Source: Ralstonia soli (GTDB taxonomy: Bacteria > Pseudomonadota > Gammaproteobacteria > Burkholderiales > Burkholderiaceae). From it: 64,000 nucleotides of DNA. Below, in pieces: positions 42,425 to 51,733 of this stretch. The first letter of the stretch is position 1. Each line of letters starts with the position of its first letter. The DNA lies in the NCBI RefSeq assembly GCF_023955655.1, contig NZ_JAMXHT010000005.1, positions 435,462 through 499,461 on the forward strand, in the 5' to 3' direction. The position numbers and the translations under genes were made by a program. The notes under the pieces were generated by a model. The model made no database searches. It was not told the origin of the DNA and worked only from the letters and a program-made list of their open reading frames with translations.

Positions 42425-43780
42425 ATGAACAACAGCGACAAGATGCCTGCCGTGCAGGACATTCACGACATGCCGCAAGCCGGTGCCGGTGGAGTGGCGC
42501 GCCGGGGCTTTCTGGGCGGGCTGCTCGCGGCCGCAGCCGGTGGTGCGCTGGCACCCGCAATGGGCCATGCCGCCGCAAAGAACGCGACCGTCGATACAGC
42601 CATCGGCCTGGACCGTGCCAAGTGGGCGCCGCGCAATCACCAGATGGTGGCGCAGATGATCGCCGCGCATGGCAACACAGCGCCTGGCTACAAGGCGGGC
42701 AAGCGCCCCTACGCCGTGTTCGACTGGGACAACACCAGCATCATGAACGACTGCGAGGAGGCGTTGTTGATGTATCAGATCAACACGCTGTCCTTCAAGC
42801 TCACGCCGCCCGAGTTCTCCGCCATCATCCGCCAGAACGTGCCGCCGGGCCCGTTCAGCAAGGACTTCAAGAACGCCGCCGGCAACGTGGTCGACCTTGA
42901 TTCGATCTGCGCCGACCTGGATGCCGACTACGCCTTCCTGCACGCCAACTACAAGGGCATGGCCGGCAGCAAGCCGCTGGAGCAGATCACCGCCACGGTT
43001 GAGTTCCAGGACTTCCGCGCCAAGCTCTACTACCTGTATGAGGCGGTCAACGACACCCACGGCGTGAATGTCGGCTACCCCTGGGTGATCTACTTCTTCG
43101 CCAACATGAGCGAGGCTGAGGTCAGCGCGTTGGCCGAGGCCTCGAACGATGCTGCACTGGGCGCGGCGCTGAACAAGGTCAAATACACCAGCCCGGCCGA
43201 CTGTCCGGGCAAGGCCGGAGTGGTCAGCGTCACACATTTCCATGGCATCCGGCTGTGCACGGAGATCGGTGGCATGATGGATACGCTGCGCAGCAACGGC
43301 ATCGACGTCTATGTCTGCACCGCGTCACTGGAAGATGTAGTGGCGGTGTTCGCCACCCATCCCAAGTATGGCTACAACGTGACGCGCGAGAACATCATCG
43401 GCCTGCGCCTGGAGCGCAACGGCGGGGTCTACCGCAACGCCTACTTGAAGGACTGGCCGCTGACCTGGGGCCCAGGCAAGTCGGTCGCAATCAAGCAGGA
43501 ACTTGTGGCGAAGAAGGGCTATGGCCCGCTGTTCGTGGCTGGCGACAGCGACGGCGATTACGACATGCTGCGCGACTTCCCAGAGACGCAGTACGGTTTG
43601 ATCGTCAATCGCATGAAGAGCGGCAAGATCGGCGAGCTGTCCAAACTGGCGGCTGAGCAGATCCCTTCGTCCAAGCCGCGCTTCCTGTTGCAGGGGCGCC
43701 AGGAGTCGACCGGCAACTGGTTGCCGGTGGAGACCAGCATCAAGTACGGAAAGACGGCACCGCAATTGCTGACCACCTGA
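42425..43780 (+). CDS. Tat-exported HAD phosphatase, phosphorylcholine/phosphoethanolamine phosphatase-like
   Basis: 451-residue HAD-superfamily protein. A twin-arginine signal is present (R26-R27 in VARRGFLGG, then a hydrophobic stretch ending GHAAA), so it should fold in the cytoplasm and act in the periplasm. HAD motif I is D100-W-D102-N-T104, motif II is probably the Thr of VCTASLED, and motif III/IV is GDSDGDYD (residues 373-380). The pattern recalls Pseudomonas phosphorylcholine phosphatase (PchP), but is longer. Being between the ethanolamine permease and eutB, I infer that it releases ethanolamine from phosphoethanolamine outside the inner membrane. The ATG at 42425 keeps the Tat signal near the N-terminus. 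Confidence 0.82.
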   Translation: MNNSDKMPAVQDIHDMPQAGAGGVARRGFLGGLLAAAAGGALAPAMGHAAAKNATVDTAIGLDRAKWAPRNHQMVAQMIAAHGNTAPGYKAGKRPYAVFDWDNTSIMNDCEEALLMYQINTLSFKLTPPEFSAIIRQNVPPGPFSKDFKNAAGNVVDLDSICADLDADYAFLHANYKGMAGSKPLEQITATVEFQDFRAKLYYLYEAVNDTHGVNVGYPWVIYFFANMSEAEVSALAEASNDAALGAALNKVKYTSPADCPGKAGVVSVTHFHGIRLCTEIGGMMDTLRSNGIDVYVCTASLEDVVAVFATHPKYGYNVTRENIIGLRLERNGGVYRNAYLKDWPLTWGPGKSVAIKQELVAKKGYGPLFVAGDSDGDYDMLRDFPETQYGLIVNRMKSGKIGELSKLAAEQIPSSKPRFLLQGRQESTGNWLPVETSIKYGKTAPQLLTT

Positions 43781-43787
43781 GGGTGCA

Positions 43788-43814
43788 CGGTCCGGCGGCC
43801 AGCCTGCCGGACCG
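43788..43814 (+). repeat. Intra-operon hairpin between phosphatase and eutB
   Basis: Perfect 9-bp arms CGGTCCGGC (43788-43796) and GCCGGACCG (43806-43814) with a 9-base loop fill most of the 58-bp gap. Without a T run it more likely protects or processes the mRNA than stops transcription, perhaps raising eutBC relative to the upstream genes. Confidence 0.5.
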
Positions 43815-43838
43815 CGTTGAAGACGACGGAGAACGAGC

Positions 43839-45245
43839 ATGCCGGGACACAGGTTCAAGCACCGCGTTGGCAGCGCCAGCTACGCTTTTCGCGACCTGAA
43901 GGAGCTGATGGCCAAAGCGTCGCCGGCGCGTTCGGGCGACATGCTGGCTGGCGTGGCCGCGGTCAACGCGGAAGAGCGTGCGGTGGCACAGATGGCGCTG
44001 GCCGAGTTGCCGCTGAAGACCTTCATCGAGGAGCCGCTGGTTCCCTATGAAGACGACGAGATCACGCGCCTCATCATCGACACCCATGACCGCGCCGCCT
44101 TCGCGTCCATCTCGCACCTGACGGTCGGTGACTTTCGCAACTGGCTGCTGGCCGACGATACCGATAGTGCAGTGCTGGCTGCCGTCGCGCCGGGCATCAC
44201 GCCGGAGATGGCGGCGGCCGTCTCCAAGATCATGCGCAACCAAGACCTGATCCTGGTGGGCAAGAAATGCCGCGTGGTCAGCGCGTTCCGGAACACCATC
44301 GGCTTGCCGGGGCGGCTGTCCACGCGATTGCAGCCCAACCACCCGACCGACGACGCCAGCGGCATCGCCGCCAGCATGCTCGATGGCCTTCTGTACGGCA
44401 ACGGCGATGCGGTCATCGGCATCAATCCGGCCACCGACAACGTGCCGCAGGTGATGAAGCTGGTGAGCATGATGGCCGATGTCATCGCCCGCTACGAGAT
44501 TCCCACGCAGTCGTGCGTGCTGACCCACGTCACCAATACCATCGCCGCCATCGAGCGCGGCGCACCGGTGGATTTGGTCTTCCAATCCATCGCCGGTACC
44601 GAGGCCGCCAACCGCGGCTTCGGCATCGACCTCGCCATTCTGGGTGAGGCGCGCGAGGCGGCGCTGTCGCTCAAGCGTGGCACCGTCGGCGACAACGTCA
44701 TGTACTTCGAAACGGGCCAGGGCAGCGCACTGTCGGCCAACGCCCACCATGGCATGGACCAGCAGACCTGCGAGGCACGCGCCTACGCGGTGGCGCGGCA
44801 GTTCAAGCCCTTGCTGGTGAACACCGTGGTCGGCTTCATTGGCCCCGAATACCTCTACGACGGCAAGCAGATCATCCGCGCCGGGCTGGAAGACCATTTC
44901 TGCGCCAAGCTGCTGGGCCTGCCCATGGGCTGCGACGTCTGCTACACCAACCACGCAGAGGCCGACCAGAACGACATGGACGTGTTGCTGACCTTGCTGG
45001 GCGTGGCCGGCTGTACCTTCGTCATGGGCATCCCGGGCTCAGACGACATCATGCTCAACTACCAGACCACGTCCTTTCACGATGCGCTGTATGCGCGCCG
45101 TGTACTGGGCTCGCGCCCGGCGCCGGAGTTCGAGACGTGGCTGCGCAACATGCAGATCTTCAACACTGTCGGGGGGGAGGGGCAGTTCCGCCTGCATGCC
45201 AGCACACCGCCCGGTTTTCGCGACGCGTTGCTGCGGTTGCACTGA
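43839..45245 (+). CDS. eutB: Ethanolamine ammonia-lyase large subunit
   Basis: 468-residue catalytic subunit of adenosylcobalamin-dependent ethanolamine ammonia-lyase, which gives acetaldehyde and ammonia. Family landmarks: GHRFKHRVGSASYAFRDLKELMAKAS near the start in pieces (SYAFRDLKELMAKAS), LPGRLSTRLQPNHPTDD, GDAVIGINPATDNV, FETGQGSALSANAHHG, and CYTNHAEADQNDMD. The length matches EutB. It is followed by eutC after 3 bases. Cobalamin supply and acetaldehyde dehydrogenase genes are not in the window. Confidence 0.97.
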   Translation: MPGHRFKHRVGSASYAFRDLKELMAKASPARSGDMLAGVAAVNAEERAVAQMALAELPLKTFIEEPLVPYEDDEITRLIIDTHDRAAFASISHLTVGDFRNWLLADDTDSAVLAAVAPGITPEMAAAVSKIMRNQDLILVGKKCRVVSAFRNTIGLPGRLSTRLQPNHPTDDASGIAASMLDGLLYGNGDAVIGINPATDNVPQVMKLVSMMADVIARYEIPTQSCVLTHVTNTIAAIERGAPVDLVFQSIAGTEAANRGFGIDLAILGEAREAALSLKRGTVGDNVMYFETGQGSALSANAHHGMDQQTCEARAYAVARQFKPLLVNTVVGFIGPEYLYDGKQIIRAGLEDHFCAKLLGLPMGCDVCYTNHAEADQNDMDVLLTLLGVAGCTFVMGIPGSDDIMLNYQTTSFHDALYARRVLGSRPAPEFETWLRNMQIFNTVGGEGQFRLHASTPPGFRDALLRLH

Positions 45246-45248
45246 GTC

Positions 45249-46127
45249 ATGGACAGGATAAAAAAGCGCGAAAAGGGCGACAAGGCGGGCCGGCCCGGCC
45301 AAGCCGCCAACCCGGTGACCGACAATCCGTGGGAGGCGCTGCGCCGCTTTACCGCCGCGCGCATCGCCTTGGGGCGTGCCGGAGTGAGCTTGCCCACGCA
45401 GCCGCAACTGGCCTTCCAGCTCGCGCACGCACAGGCGCGCGACGCCGTGCATCTTGCCCTGGATGTTGAGGGTCTGAAGCTGCAGTTGCAGGAGCATGGC
45501 ATCTGCACGGCGGATGCGGTGATGCAGGTGCACAGCGCCGCGCCAGACCGGCTCACCTACCTGCAGAGGCCCGATCTTGGGCGGCGCCTGTCCGACGAAT
45601 CGCGCGCGCAGATGCTCGCCGCGCCATTCGCAGCTGCAGCGCAGGCACGCCCCTATGACGTCGCCTTCGTCATCGCAGATGGCCTGTCGTCATTGGCAGT
45701 GGGGCAAAACGCGGCGCCTTTTCTCGCCGAGGTCGAGCGGCGCATCGCCCCGGAAGGCTGGAAGATCGCGCCGCCAGTCATCGTGCGCCAGGGGCGCGTG
45801 GCGGTGGCCGACGAAGTGGGCGAGCTGCTGGGCGCGAAGCTGGTGGTGATTCTGATCGGTGAGCGTCCCGGCCTGAGCTCGCCCGACAGCATGGGGCTGT
45901 ATCTGACGTGGATGCCTGCGCGCGGCCTGACCGATGCCAGCCGCAACTGCATCTCGAATGTCCGTCCGCAAGGCTTGCGCTATGAGGAGGCCGCTTACAA
46001 GCTGCACTACCTGATGTCCGAGGCGCATCGCCGCGGTTTGTCGGGTGTGGCGCTGAAGGATGAGACGCAGAGCGAAAGCGGGGAGCAGCTCGATCTGCGC
46101 GGGAATTTTCTCCTCGGGAACGACTGA
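45249..46127 (+). CDS. eutC: Ethanolamine ammonia-lyase small subunit
   Basis: 292-residue partner of EutB. Recognisable segments: [53 protein letters not shown] (cobalamin-region motif), [17 protein letters not shown] and [17 protein letters not shown]. The basic N-terminal tail ([14 protein letters not shown]) differs from enteric EutC microcompartment-targeting peptides, and no shell genes are near, so a soluble enzyme is expected. It ends the eut operon and is convergent with pagL. Confidence 0.96.
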   Translation: MDRIKKREKGDKAGRPGQAANPVTDNPWEALRRFTAARIALGRAGVSLPTQPQLAFQLAHAQARDAVHLALDVEGLKLQLQEHGICTADAVMQVHSAAPDRLTYLQRPDLGRRLSDESRAQMLAAPFAAAAQARPYDVAFVIADGLSSLAVGQNAAPFLAEVERRIAPEGWKIAPPVIVRQGRVAVADEVGELLGAKLVVILIGERPGLSSPDSMGLYLTWMPARGLTDASRNCISNVRPQGLRYEEAAYKLHYLMSEAHRRGLSGVALKDETQSESGEQLDLRGNFLLGND

Positions 46128-46255
46128 GCACGGCGCATCCCGCCGCGGTTCAAGCCCGGTCGTATCGGAGATGGTTGCCGGCGTCGGGCGTGGCTTGGCT
46201 CACGTTCTCCAACCAGTCCGGCAATCCAATAAGCCTACACGAGGCGCGCAATGGC

Positions 46256-46819
46256 TCAGAACGTGTACCGCAGGTACAGCTCGTTCAGATCCGTCCCGGG
46301 GTTCGGGCGCTTGATCGACGCGTTCGACAGGTGCTCGAAGCGATAGCCGACCTGGAACTGCTGCTTGCTGCCAAAGGCCACGCCCACGCCGACCATGTCG
46401 GAGAATTGGAAGGCAGTGCTGAAGTTGTGCTCATCCGACGTGCGGGTGTGCGACAGCAGGCGCGGCCCGATGCCCACTTCCACGAACGGGACCCACGAGC
46501 TGCCGCGCTTTTCAATGCGGAACAGCGGCGTCACGCCGAACTCGGTCAGGTTCTGGCGGTTGGTGCCCTTCGTCGAGCGCCATTGGCCGAGCGCGAGCTC
46601 CCAGTCCAGGTTGACGAACCAGCCTTCCGGGTTGCCCCAGTGGTAGCCCGAGTCGAAATCCAGGTCGACGCCGTATTTCTCGATGCCGTGTTTGTTGTCC
46701 TTGCCGTAGATGGCGCGCACGGACGGGTCAGCCTGCGCGGGCAGGGCGGCGAACAGCGTGGCGGCGCCCAGGGCGGTGGCCAGCAGCTTGGCGGAGCGGG
46801 GAAGCGCGGATCGGGTCAT
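46256..46819 (-). CDS. pagL: Lipid A 3-O-deacylase PagL-like
   Basis: 187-residue outer-membrane beta-barrel. A signal peptide ends LPAQA near residue 30. The C-terminal signature YRFEHLSNAS carries H163 and S165, the PagL catalytic pair, with D177 or E180 as the possible acidic partner; the last residue is Phe (LYLRYTF). The enzyme removes the 3-position acyl chain of lipid A and alters innate immune sensing and permeability. The ATG at 46819 fits the signal peptide; codons to 46963 are rejected. It is alone on the minus strand. Confidence 0.9.
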   Translation of the reverse strand: MTRSALPRSAKLLATALGAATLFAALPAQADPSVRAIYGKDNKHGIEKYGVDLDFDSGYHWGNPEGWFVNLDWELALGQWRSTKGTNRQNLTEFGVTPLFRIEKRGSSWVPFVEVGIGPRLLSHTRTSDEHNFSTAFQFSDMVGVGVAFGSKQQFQVGYRFEHLSNASIKRPNPGTDLNELYLRYTF

Positions 46820-47123
46820 CAGAGCGGAAGCAGAATCAGTTGAGCGGCGCGCGTGCATCACGGCAACAGCATCGGCCAACCACGCGCGCGGCGGAACATG
46901 GCGGCAGGCAAACAGACGGTCGGGATGGCACCGGGGCGGCTTGCAGGGCATCGGGTGACGCAATTTACGCGCCTGCCGCTGCGCAGCCTGCCGGGGTGAT
47001 CGGGGCAGCCTGAAACAAATTCTGACGATTATAGGGTGAACTACCCGACTGCGTGCGCGCTTACGGACAAGGGGATATTGCCGATGGCGAAACGTATTCG
47101 GCCATCGGCAACGGAGGAGAAAA
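46820..47123. other. pagL upstream region and end of the RND operon
   Basis: 304 bp. The left part should hold the pagL promoter, but I see no convincing -35/-10. The right part has the hairpin after the OprM-type gene. ATTATA (47028-47033) is AT-rich in an otherwise GC-rich context and may belong to a pagL promoter, but I cannot pair it with a -35 box. Confidence 0.35.
47078..47111 (-). terminator. Terminator-like hairpin of the RND efflux operon
   Basis: Perfect 11-bp arms TTGCCGATGGC (47078-47088) and GCCATCGGCAA (47101-47111) with a 12-base loop, 13 bases beyond the OprM-type gene's stop. No T run follows on the minus strand, so termination may need Rho or the hairpin may protect the 3' end. 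Confidence 0.55.
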
Positions 47124-48629
47124 CTACTGCGCGGCAGGTGCGGACGCCGGCTGCAGCGCGGCCTTGCCGACCACCGGCACCTCGCCGTGCCAGCCGCCGC
47201 CGAGCGCCTTGACCAGCAGGACCGCCGCAGAGTACTGCTTGCCCTGCAGCGTGAGCAGCGTGCGTTCGGCGTTGTAGGCGGTAGCCTGTGCGGTGATGAC
47301 TTCCAGGAAGCTTACCGTGCCGGCGCGGTAGCGGTTCAGGTCGAGTTGTGCGGCCTCTTGCGCAGCCTTCACGGCATCGGCCTGCACTTCAAACTCCTGG
47401 CTCTGCCAGCGCACGGCGGCCAAGTTGTCTTCAACGTCCTGGAAGGCACCGAGCACGGTTTGCCGGTACGTGGCCACCGACGCATCGTAGGCGGCGCCGG
47501 CCTTATCGACCGCGGCTGCACGGGCGCCACCGTCAAACAGCGTCGCGGCCAGCGTCGGGCCGATCGACCAGACCCGGCTTGGCAGCGTCGCCAGGCGCGA
47601 GAGCGTGTTGGCAGCCAGCCCGGCCGACGCCCCCAGCGTGAGCGTCGGGAAGTACGCAGCCTTGGCCACGCCGATCTGCGCATTGGCAGCGGCCATGCGG
47701 CGCTCGGCAGCGGCAATGTCGGGGCGGCGCTCCAGCACGGCCGAGGGCACTTGCAGCGGAATGGCGGGCAGGGCCGGCAATTCATCTACGTTCGACGCGC
47801 CGGAGGCTGCCAGCGAGAACTCCGACGGCGGCTTGCCGATCAGCACCGCAATCGCGTGTTCCAACTGCGCGCGCGTGACTTCGGTATCCAGCAGCAGCGC
47901 TTGCGATTGCCTGAGCTGCGTCTGCGCGGTCAGCACGTCGGAGCGCTGTGCCACGCCCACGGCGTACTGGTTTTGCGTGAGTTTCAGGAAGCGCTCGTAG
48001 TTGTCGACGGTGCGCTGCAGTACGGCCTTCTGGGTATCCGTGACACGCAATTGAAAATAATTCTGCGCCAGCGTCGCCTGTGCCGAGAGCAGGGCAGAGG
48101 CCAGATCGCCGGCGCTGGCTTGCGCACTGGCCTGGTTGGACTCCACCGATCGGCGGATGCGGCCCCACAGGTCCAGCTCCCAGCTCGCATCGAGCGATAG
48201 GTTCTGCGAGTTGAGCAGGCTCGGGTTGCCGGTCGACAGGCTGCCGTCCGGGTTCACCGTGGTGCGCACCGAGCGGCTGCGCGTGGCCGACGCATTGGCA
48301 CCCAGCGTCGGGAAGAACGCTGCCCGCGCCGATTGCACCAGCGCCTGTGCCTGGCGGTACTGCGCCTCGGCTACCAGGATGTTCTGGTTGGCAGCGGCCA
48401 CCTGTTCTTCCAGTGCGTTCAACTGCGGGTCGTTGAAGATCTCCCACCACTTGCCGCGGGAGATGGCGTCGTTGGGGTTGGCGACCTTCCAGTCGCCGGC
48501 TTCCTTGTATTGCTGCGGCACCGCTGCGTCGGGGCGCTTGTAGTCGGGGCCGACCGCACACGCGGTGACGAGCGCGCATGCAGCCAGCGCGAGCAACGAG
48601 GTACGGAGGGCTTGAGTGCCTCTTGTCAT
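47124..48629 (-). CDS. RND efflux outer-membrane lipoprotein (OprM/NodT family)
   Basis: 501-residue TolC-like channel. A lipoprotein signal with lipobox VTAC precedes CAVGPDYKRPDAAVP, the usual OprM start. Two outer-membrane efflux repeats follow (KWWEIFNDPQLNALEEQ; ERRPDIAAAERRMAAANAQIGVAKAAYFPTL in part). It is last in the order MdtA-MdtB-MdtC-channel, 2 bases after mdtC, giving a complete tripartite pump in one operon. The C-terminal tail is Ala/Pro/Gln-rich. Confidence 0.94.
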   Translation of the reverse strand: MTRGTQALRTSLLALAACALVTACAVGPDYKRPDAAVPQQYKEAGDWKVANPNDAISRGKWWEIFNDPQLNALEEQVAAANQNILVAEAQYRQAQALVQSARAAFFPTLGANASATRSRSVRTTVNPDGSLSTGNPSLLNSQNLSLDASWELDLWGRIRRSVESNQASAQASAGDLASALLSAQATLAQNYFQLRVTDTQKAVLQRTVDNYERFLKLTQNQYAVGVAQRSDVLTAQTQLRQSQALLLDTEVTRAQLEHAIAVLIGKPPSEFSLAASGASNVDELPALPAIPLQVPSAVLERRPDIAAAERRMAAANAQIGVAKAAYFPTLTLGASAGLAANTLSRLATLPSRVWSIGPTLAATLFDGGARAAAVDKAGAAYDASVATYRQTVLGAFQDVEDNLAAVRWQSQEFEVQADAVKAAQEAAQLDLNRYRAGTVSFLEVITAQATAYNAERTLLTLQGKQYSAAVLLVKALGGGWHGEVPVVGKAALQPASAPAAQ

Positions 48630-48631
48630 GT

Positions 48632-51600
48632 TCAGCTTCCTTGCGAATCCAATGCGGGCAACGGTGTGTCCTTGGTGCGCCCGGCGCGGCGCAGGCGCAG
48701 CCGGTCGAGCGCCAGGTAGACCACCGGCGTGGTGTAGAGCGTGAGGATCTGGCTGACCAGCAATCCACCAACGATTGAAATGCCCAGCGGCGTGCGCAGC
48801 TCGGCGCCGTCGCCGCGGCCGAGCGCCAGGGGCAGGGCGCCCAGCAGTGCCGCCATCGTCGTCATCAGGATCGGCCGGAAGCGCAGCACGCAGGCGTGAA
48901 AGATCGCATCCGCCGGGCTCATGCCCTGGCTGCGCTCCGCCTCCAGCGCGAAGTCGATCATCATGATCGCGTTCTTCTTGACGATGCCGATCAGCAGGAT
49001 CACGCCGATCAGCGCGATGATCGAGAAATCCGTATCCGTGATGATCAGCGCCAGCAGCGCGCCCACACCGGCAGACGGCAGCGTCGAAAGAATCGTGATC
49101 GGGTGCACGTAGCTCTCGTACAGCACGCCGAGCACGATGTAGATGGTGATGAGCGCGAACAGGATCAGCACCGGCTGGCTGGAGAGCGAATCCTGGAACG
49201 CCTTGGCGGTGCCCTGGAAACTGCCGTGCACGGTGGACGGCACGCCAATGCGGTTCATCGTGTCCTGGATGTCCTGCGTGGCGCCCGACAGCGACGCCCC
49301 CGGCGCCAGGTTGAACGAGATCGTGCTCGCCGCGAACTGCCCCTGGTGGTTGACCGCCAGCGCTGTGTTGGTCGGCTCGTAGTGCGAGAAGGTCGACAGC
49401 GGCACCTGCGCACCCGTGGAGGTGATGAGGTAGATGTCGCGCAGGCCTTCGGGGTTCTGCCAGTACTGCGGCGCGGCTTCCATCACCACGCGATACTGGT
49501 TGAGCGGGTTGTAGATGGTCGACACTTGGCGCTGGCCGAACGCGTTGTTCAGCGCGTTGTCGACGTCGCTCGGGTTGATGCCCAGTGACTTGGCCTTGTC
49601 GCGGTCGATCACGAGCGAGGTCTGCAGGCCCTTGTCCTGCGCGTCGGTGTTGACGTCCGTCAGCGACTTCACCTGGGTGAGCGCTTGCTTGATCTTCGGA
49701 TCCCAGGCGCGCAGTTCTTCGAGATTATCGGCCTGCAGCGTGTACTGGTACTGCGCATTGCTGGCGCGGCCGCCCACGCGGATGTCCTGCACTGCTTGCA
49801 GGAAGAGGTTGGCCCCCGGCTCACGCGCCAGCTTGCCGCGCAGCCGGTTGATGACTTGATCGGCGGAGAGCTTGCGTTCGGACAGCGGCTTGAGCTGGAT
49901 GAACATCTGCCCGCTGTTGCGTTGGCTGCCGCCCGTGAAGCCCACCACGTTCTCCACCGCCGGGTCTTGCCGCACGATGGTGATGAAGTCTGTCAGCTTG
50001 GTGCGCATCGCCTGGAACGAGATCGCCTGGTCCGCCTGGATGAAGCCGATCACGCGGCCGGTGTCCTGCTGCGGGAAGAATCCTTTGGGCACGATGACGT
50101 ACAGGTAGCCGTTGAGGACGATCGTCAGGCCCAGGATCAGCAGCGTAAGCCAACTGTGGCGCAGCGCCCAGGCCAGCGAGTAGCGATAGCCATCGAGCAG
50201 CCAGGTGAAGAAGCCTTCAGTCTTGCGGTGGAACCAGCCATGCTCGTCTTCGTTGGCGGGCTTCAGCAGCCGCGCGCACATCATCGGCGTGGTGGTGAGC
50301 GACACCACCAGCGACACCAGGATCGCCACCGACAGCGTCACCGCAAACTCGCGGAACAGCCGCCCGACGATGCCGCCCATCATCAGCAGCGGAATGAACA
50401 CGGCAATCAGGGAGAGGCTCATCGACACCACGGTAAAGCCCACCTCGCGCGCGCCCTTGAGCGCCGCCTGCATGGGCCGCATGCCGTTCTCGATATGGCG
50501 CGAGACGTTCTCCAGCACCACGATGGCATCGTCGACCACGAAGCCGGTCGCCACCGTCAGCGCCATCAGCGAGAGGTTGTCGAGGCTGTAGCCGCACAGG
50601 TACATCACCCCGAACGTGCCGATGAGCGAGACCGGCACCGCCACGCTCGGAATGAGCGTTGCCCGCACGTTGCGCAGGAATAGGAACACCACCATGATCA
50701 CCAGCGCGATCGACAGCACCAGCGTGCGCTCCACATCCTTGAGCGAGGCGCGGATGGTGGGCGTGCGGTCCATCATCACATCGAGGTTGATCTGCGCGGG
50801 AATGGTGTTGCGCAGGTAGGGCAGGGTGTCGTTGATGGCATCGACGGTGCTGATGATGTTGGCGCCCGGCTGCCGGCTGATGATCAGCAGCACCGAGGCC
50901 TTGCCATTGGCCGAGCCGTAGTTGCGGATGTCCTGCACGCCGTCCGTCACTTCGGCCACATCGGACAGCCGCACCGGCGATCCATTGCGCCAGGCGACGA
51001 TGAGCGACTGGTATTCGACGGCCTTCTTGGCCTGGTCGTTGGCGTAGATCGTCCAGACGCGCTCGCCGGATTCCAGCATGCCCTTGGGCTTGTTGGCGTT
51101 GGTGGCGGTGATCACGCCCCGCACGGTCTCCATCGAGATGCCGTACTTGTTGAGCGCGGTGGGGTTCAGCTCCACGCGCACCGCCGGCAGCGACGCCCCG
51201 CCGATCGTGACCTGCCCCACGCCGGTGACCTGCGACAGCTTCTGCGCAAGGATGGTCGACGCCGCGTCGTAAAGCTCGCCGCGCGACATGGTGTCGGACG
51301 TGAGCCCCAGGATCATGATTGGCGCATCGGCCGGATTGACCTTGCGGTATGTCGGATTGCTCGGCAGGCCCGAGGGCAGCAGGCTGCGCGAGGCGTTGAT
51401 GGCGGCCTGCACGTCACGCGCCGCACCGTCGATGTCGCGCGACAGATCGAACTGCAGTGTGATGCGCGACGAGCCCAGCGAACTGGAGGACGTCATCTCC
51501 GTAATGCCCGCGATGCGGCCGAGCGATCGCTCCAGTGGCGTGGCCACGGTGGCGGCCATTGTTTCGGGGCTGGCGCCGGGCAGCGAAGCGCTGACCGAGA

Positions 51601-51733
51601 TGGTCGGAAAATCCACCTGCGGCAGCGGCGACACCGGCAGCAGGCGGAACGCCGCCATGCCTGCCAGCGCCACACCAATGGTCAGCAGCGCCGTGGCAAC
51701 CGGCCGCGCGATGAAAGTGGCGGACAGGTTCAT
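48632..51733 (-). CDS. mdtC: RND multidrug efflux permease, MdtC-like
   Basis: 1033-residue inner-membrane proton antiporter of the HAE1 RND family. It has 12 helices and two large periplasmic loops. Landmarks: [38 protein letters not shown], the TM4 acidic pair in [20 protein letters not shown], and the C-terminal [19 protein letters not shown]. The length and pairing with a second RND gene match MdtBC, which work as a hetero-oligomer. Its start overlaps mdtB's stop by 4 bases. Confidence 0.95.
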   Translation of the reverse strand: MNLSATFIARPVATALLTIGVALAGMAAFRLLPVSPLPQVDFPTISVSASLPGASPETMAATVATPLERSLGRIAGITEMTSSSSLGSSRITLQFDLSRDIDGAARDVQAAINASRSLLPSGLPSNPTYRKVNPADAPIMILGLTSDTMSRGELYDAASTILAQKLSQVTGVGQVTIGGASLPAVRVELNPTALNKYGISMETVRGVITATNANKPKGMLESGERVWTIYANDQAKKAVEYQSLIVAWRNGSPVRLSDVAEVTDGVQDIRNYGSANGKASVLLIISRQPGANIISTVDAINDTLPYLRNTIPAQINLDVMMDRTPTIRASLKDVERTLVLSIALVIMVVFLFLRNVRATLIPSVAVPVSLIGTFGVMYLCGYSLDNLSLMALTVATGFVVDDAIVVLENVSRHIENGMRPMQAALKGAREVGFTVVSMSLSLIAVFIPLLMMGGIVGRLFREFAVTLSVAILVSLVVSLTTTPMMCARLLKPANEDEHGWFHRKTEGFFTWLLDGYRYSLAWALRHSWLTLLILGLTIVLNGYLYVIVPKGFFPQQDTGRVIGFIQADQAISFQAMRTKLTDFITIVRQDPAVENVVGFTGGSQRNSGQMFIQLKPLSERKLSADQVINRLRGKLAREPGANLFLQAVQDIRVGGRASNAQYQYTLQADNLEELRAWDPKIKQALTQVKSLTDVNTDAQDKGLQTSLVIDRDKAKSLGINPSDVDNALNNAFGQRQVSTIYNPLNQYRVVMEAAPQYWQNPEGLRDIYLITSTGAQVPLSTFSHYEPTNTALAVNHQGQFAASTISFNLAPGASLSGATQDIQDTMNRIGVPSTVHGSFQGTAKAFQDSLSSQPVLILFALITIYIVLGVLYESYVHPITILSTLPSAGVGALLALIITDTDFSIIALIGVILLIGIVKKNAIMMIDFALEAERSQGMSPADAIFHACVLRFRPILMTTMAALLGALPLALGRGDGAELRTPLGISIVGGLLVSQILTLYTTPVVYLALDRLRLRRAGRTKDTPLPALDSQGS

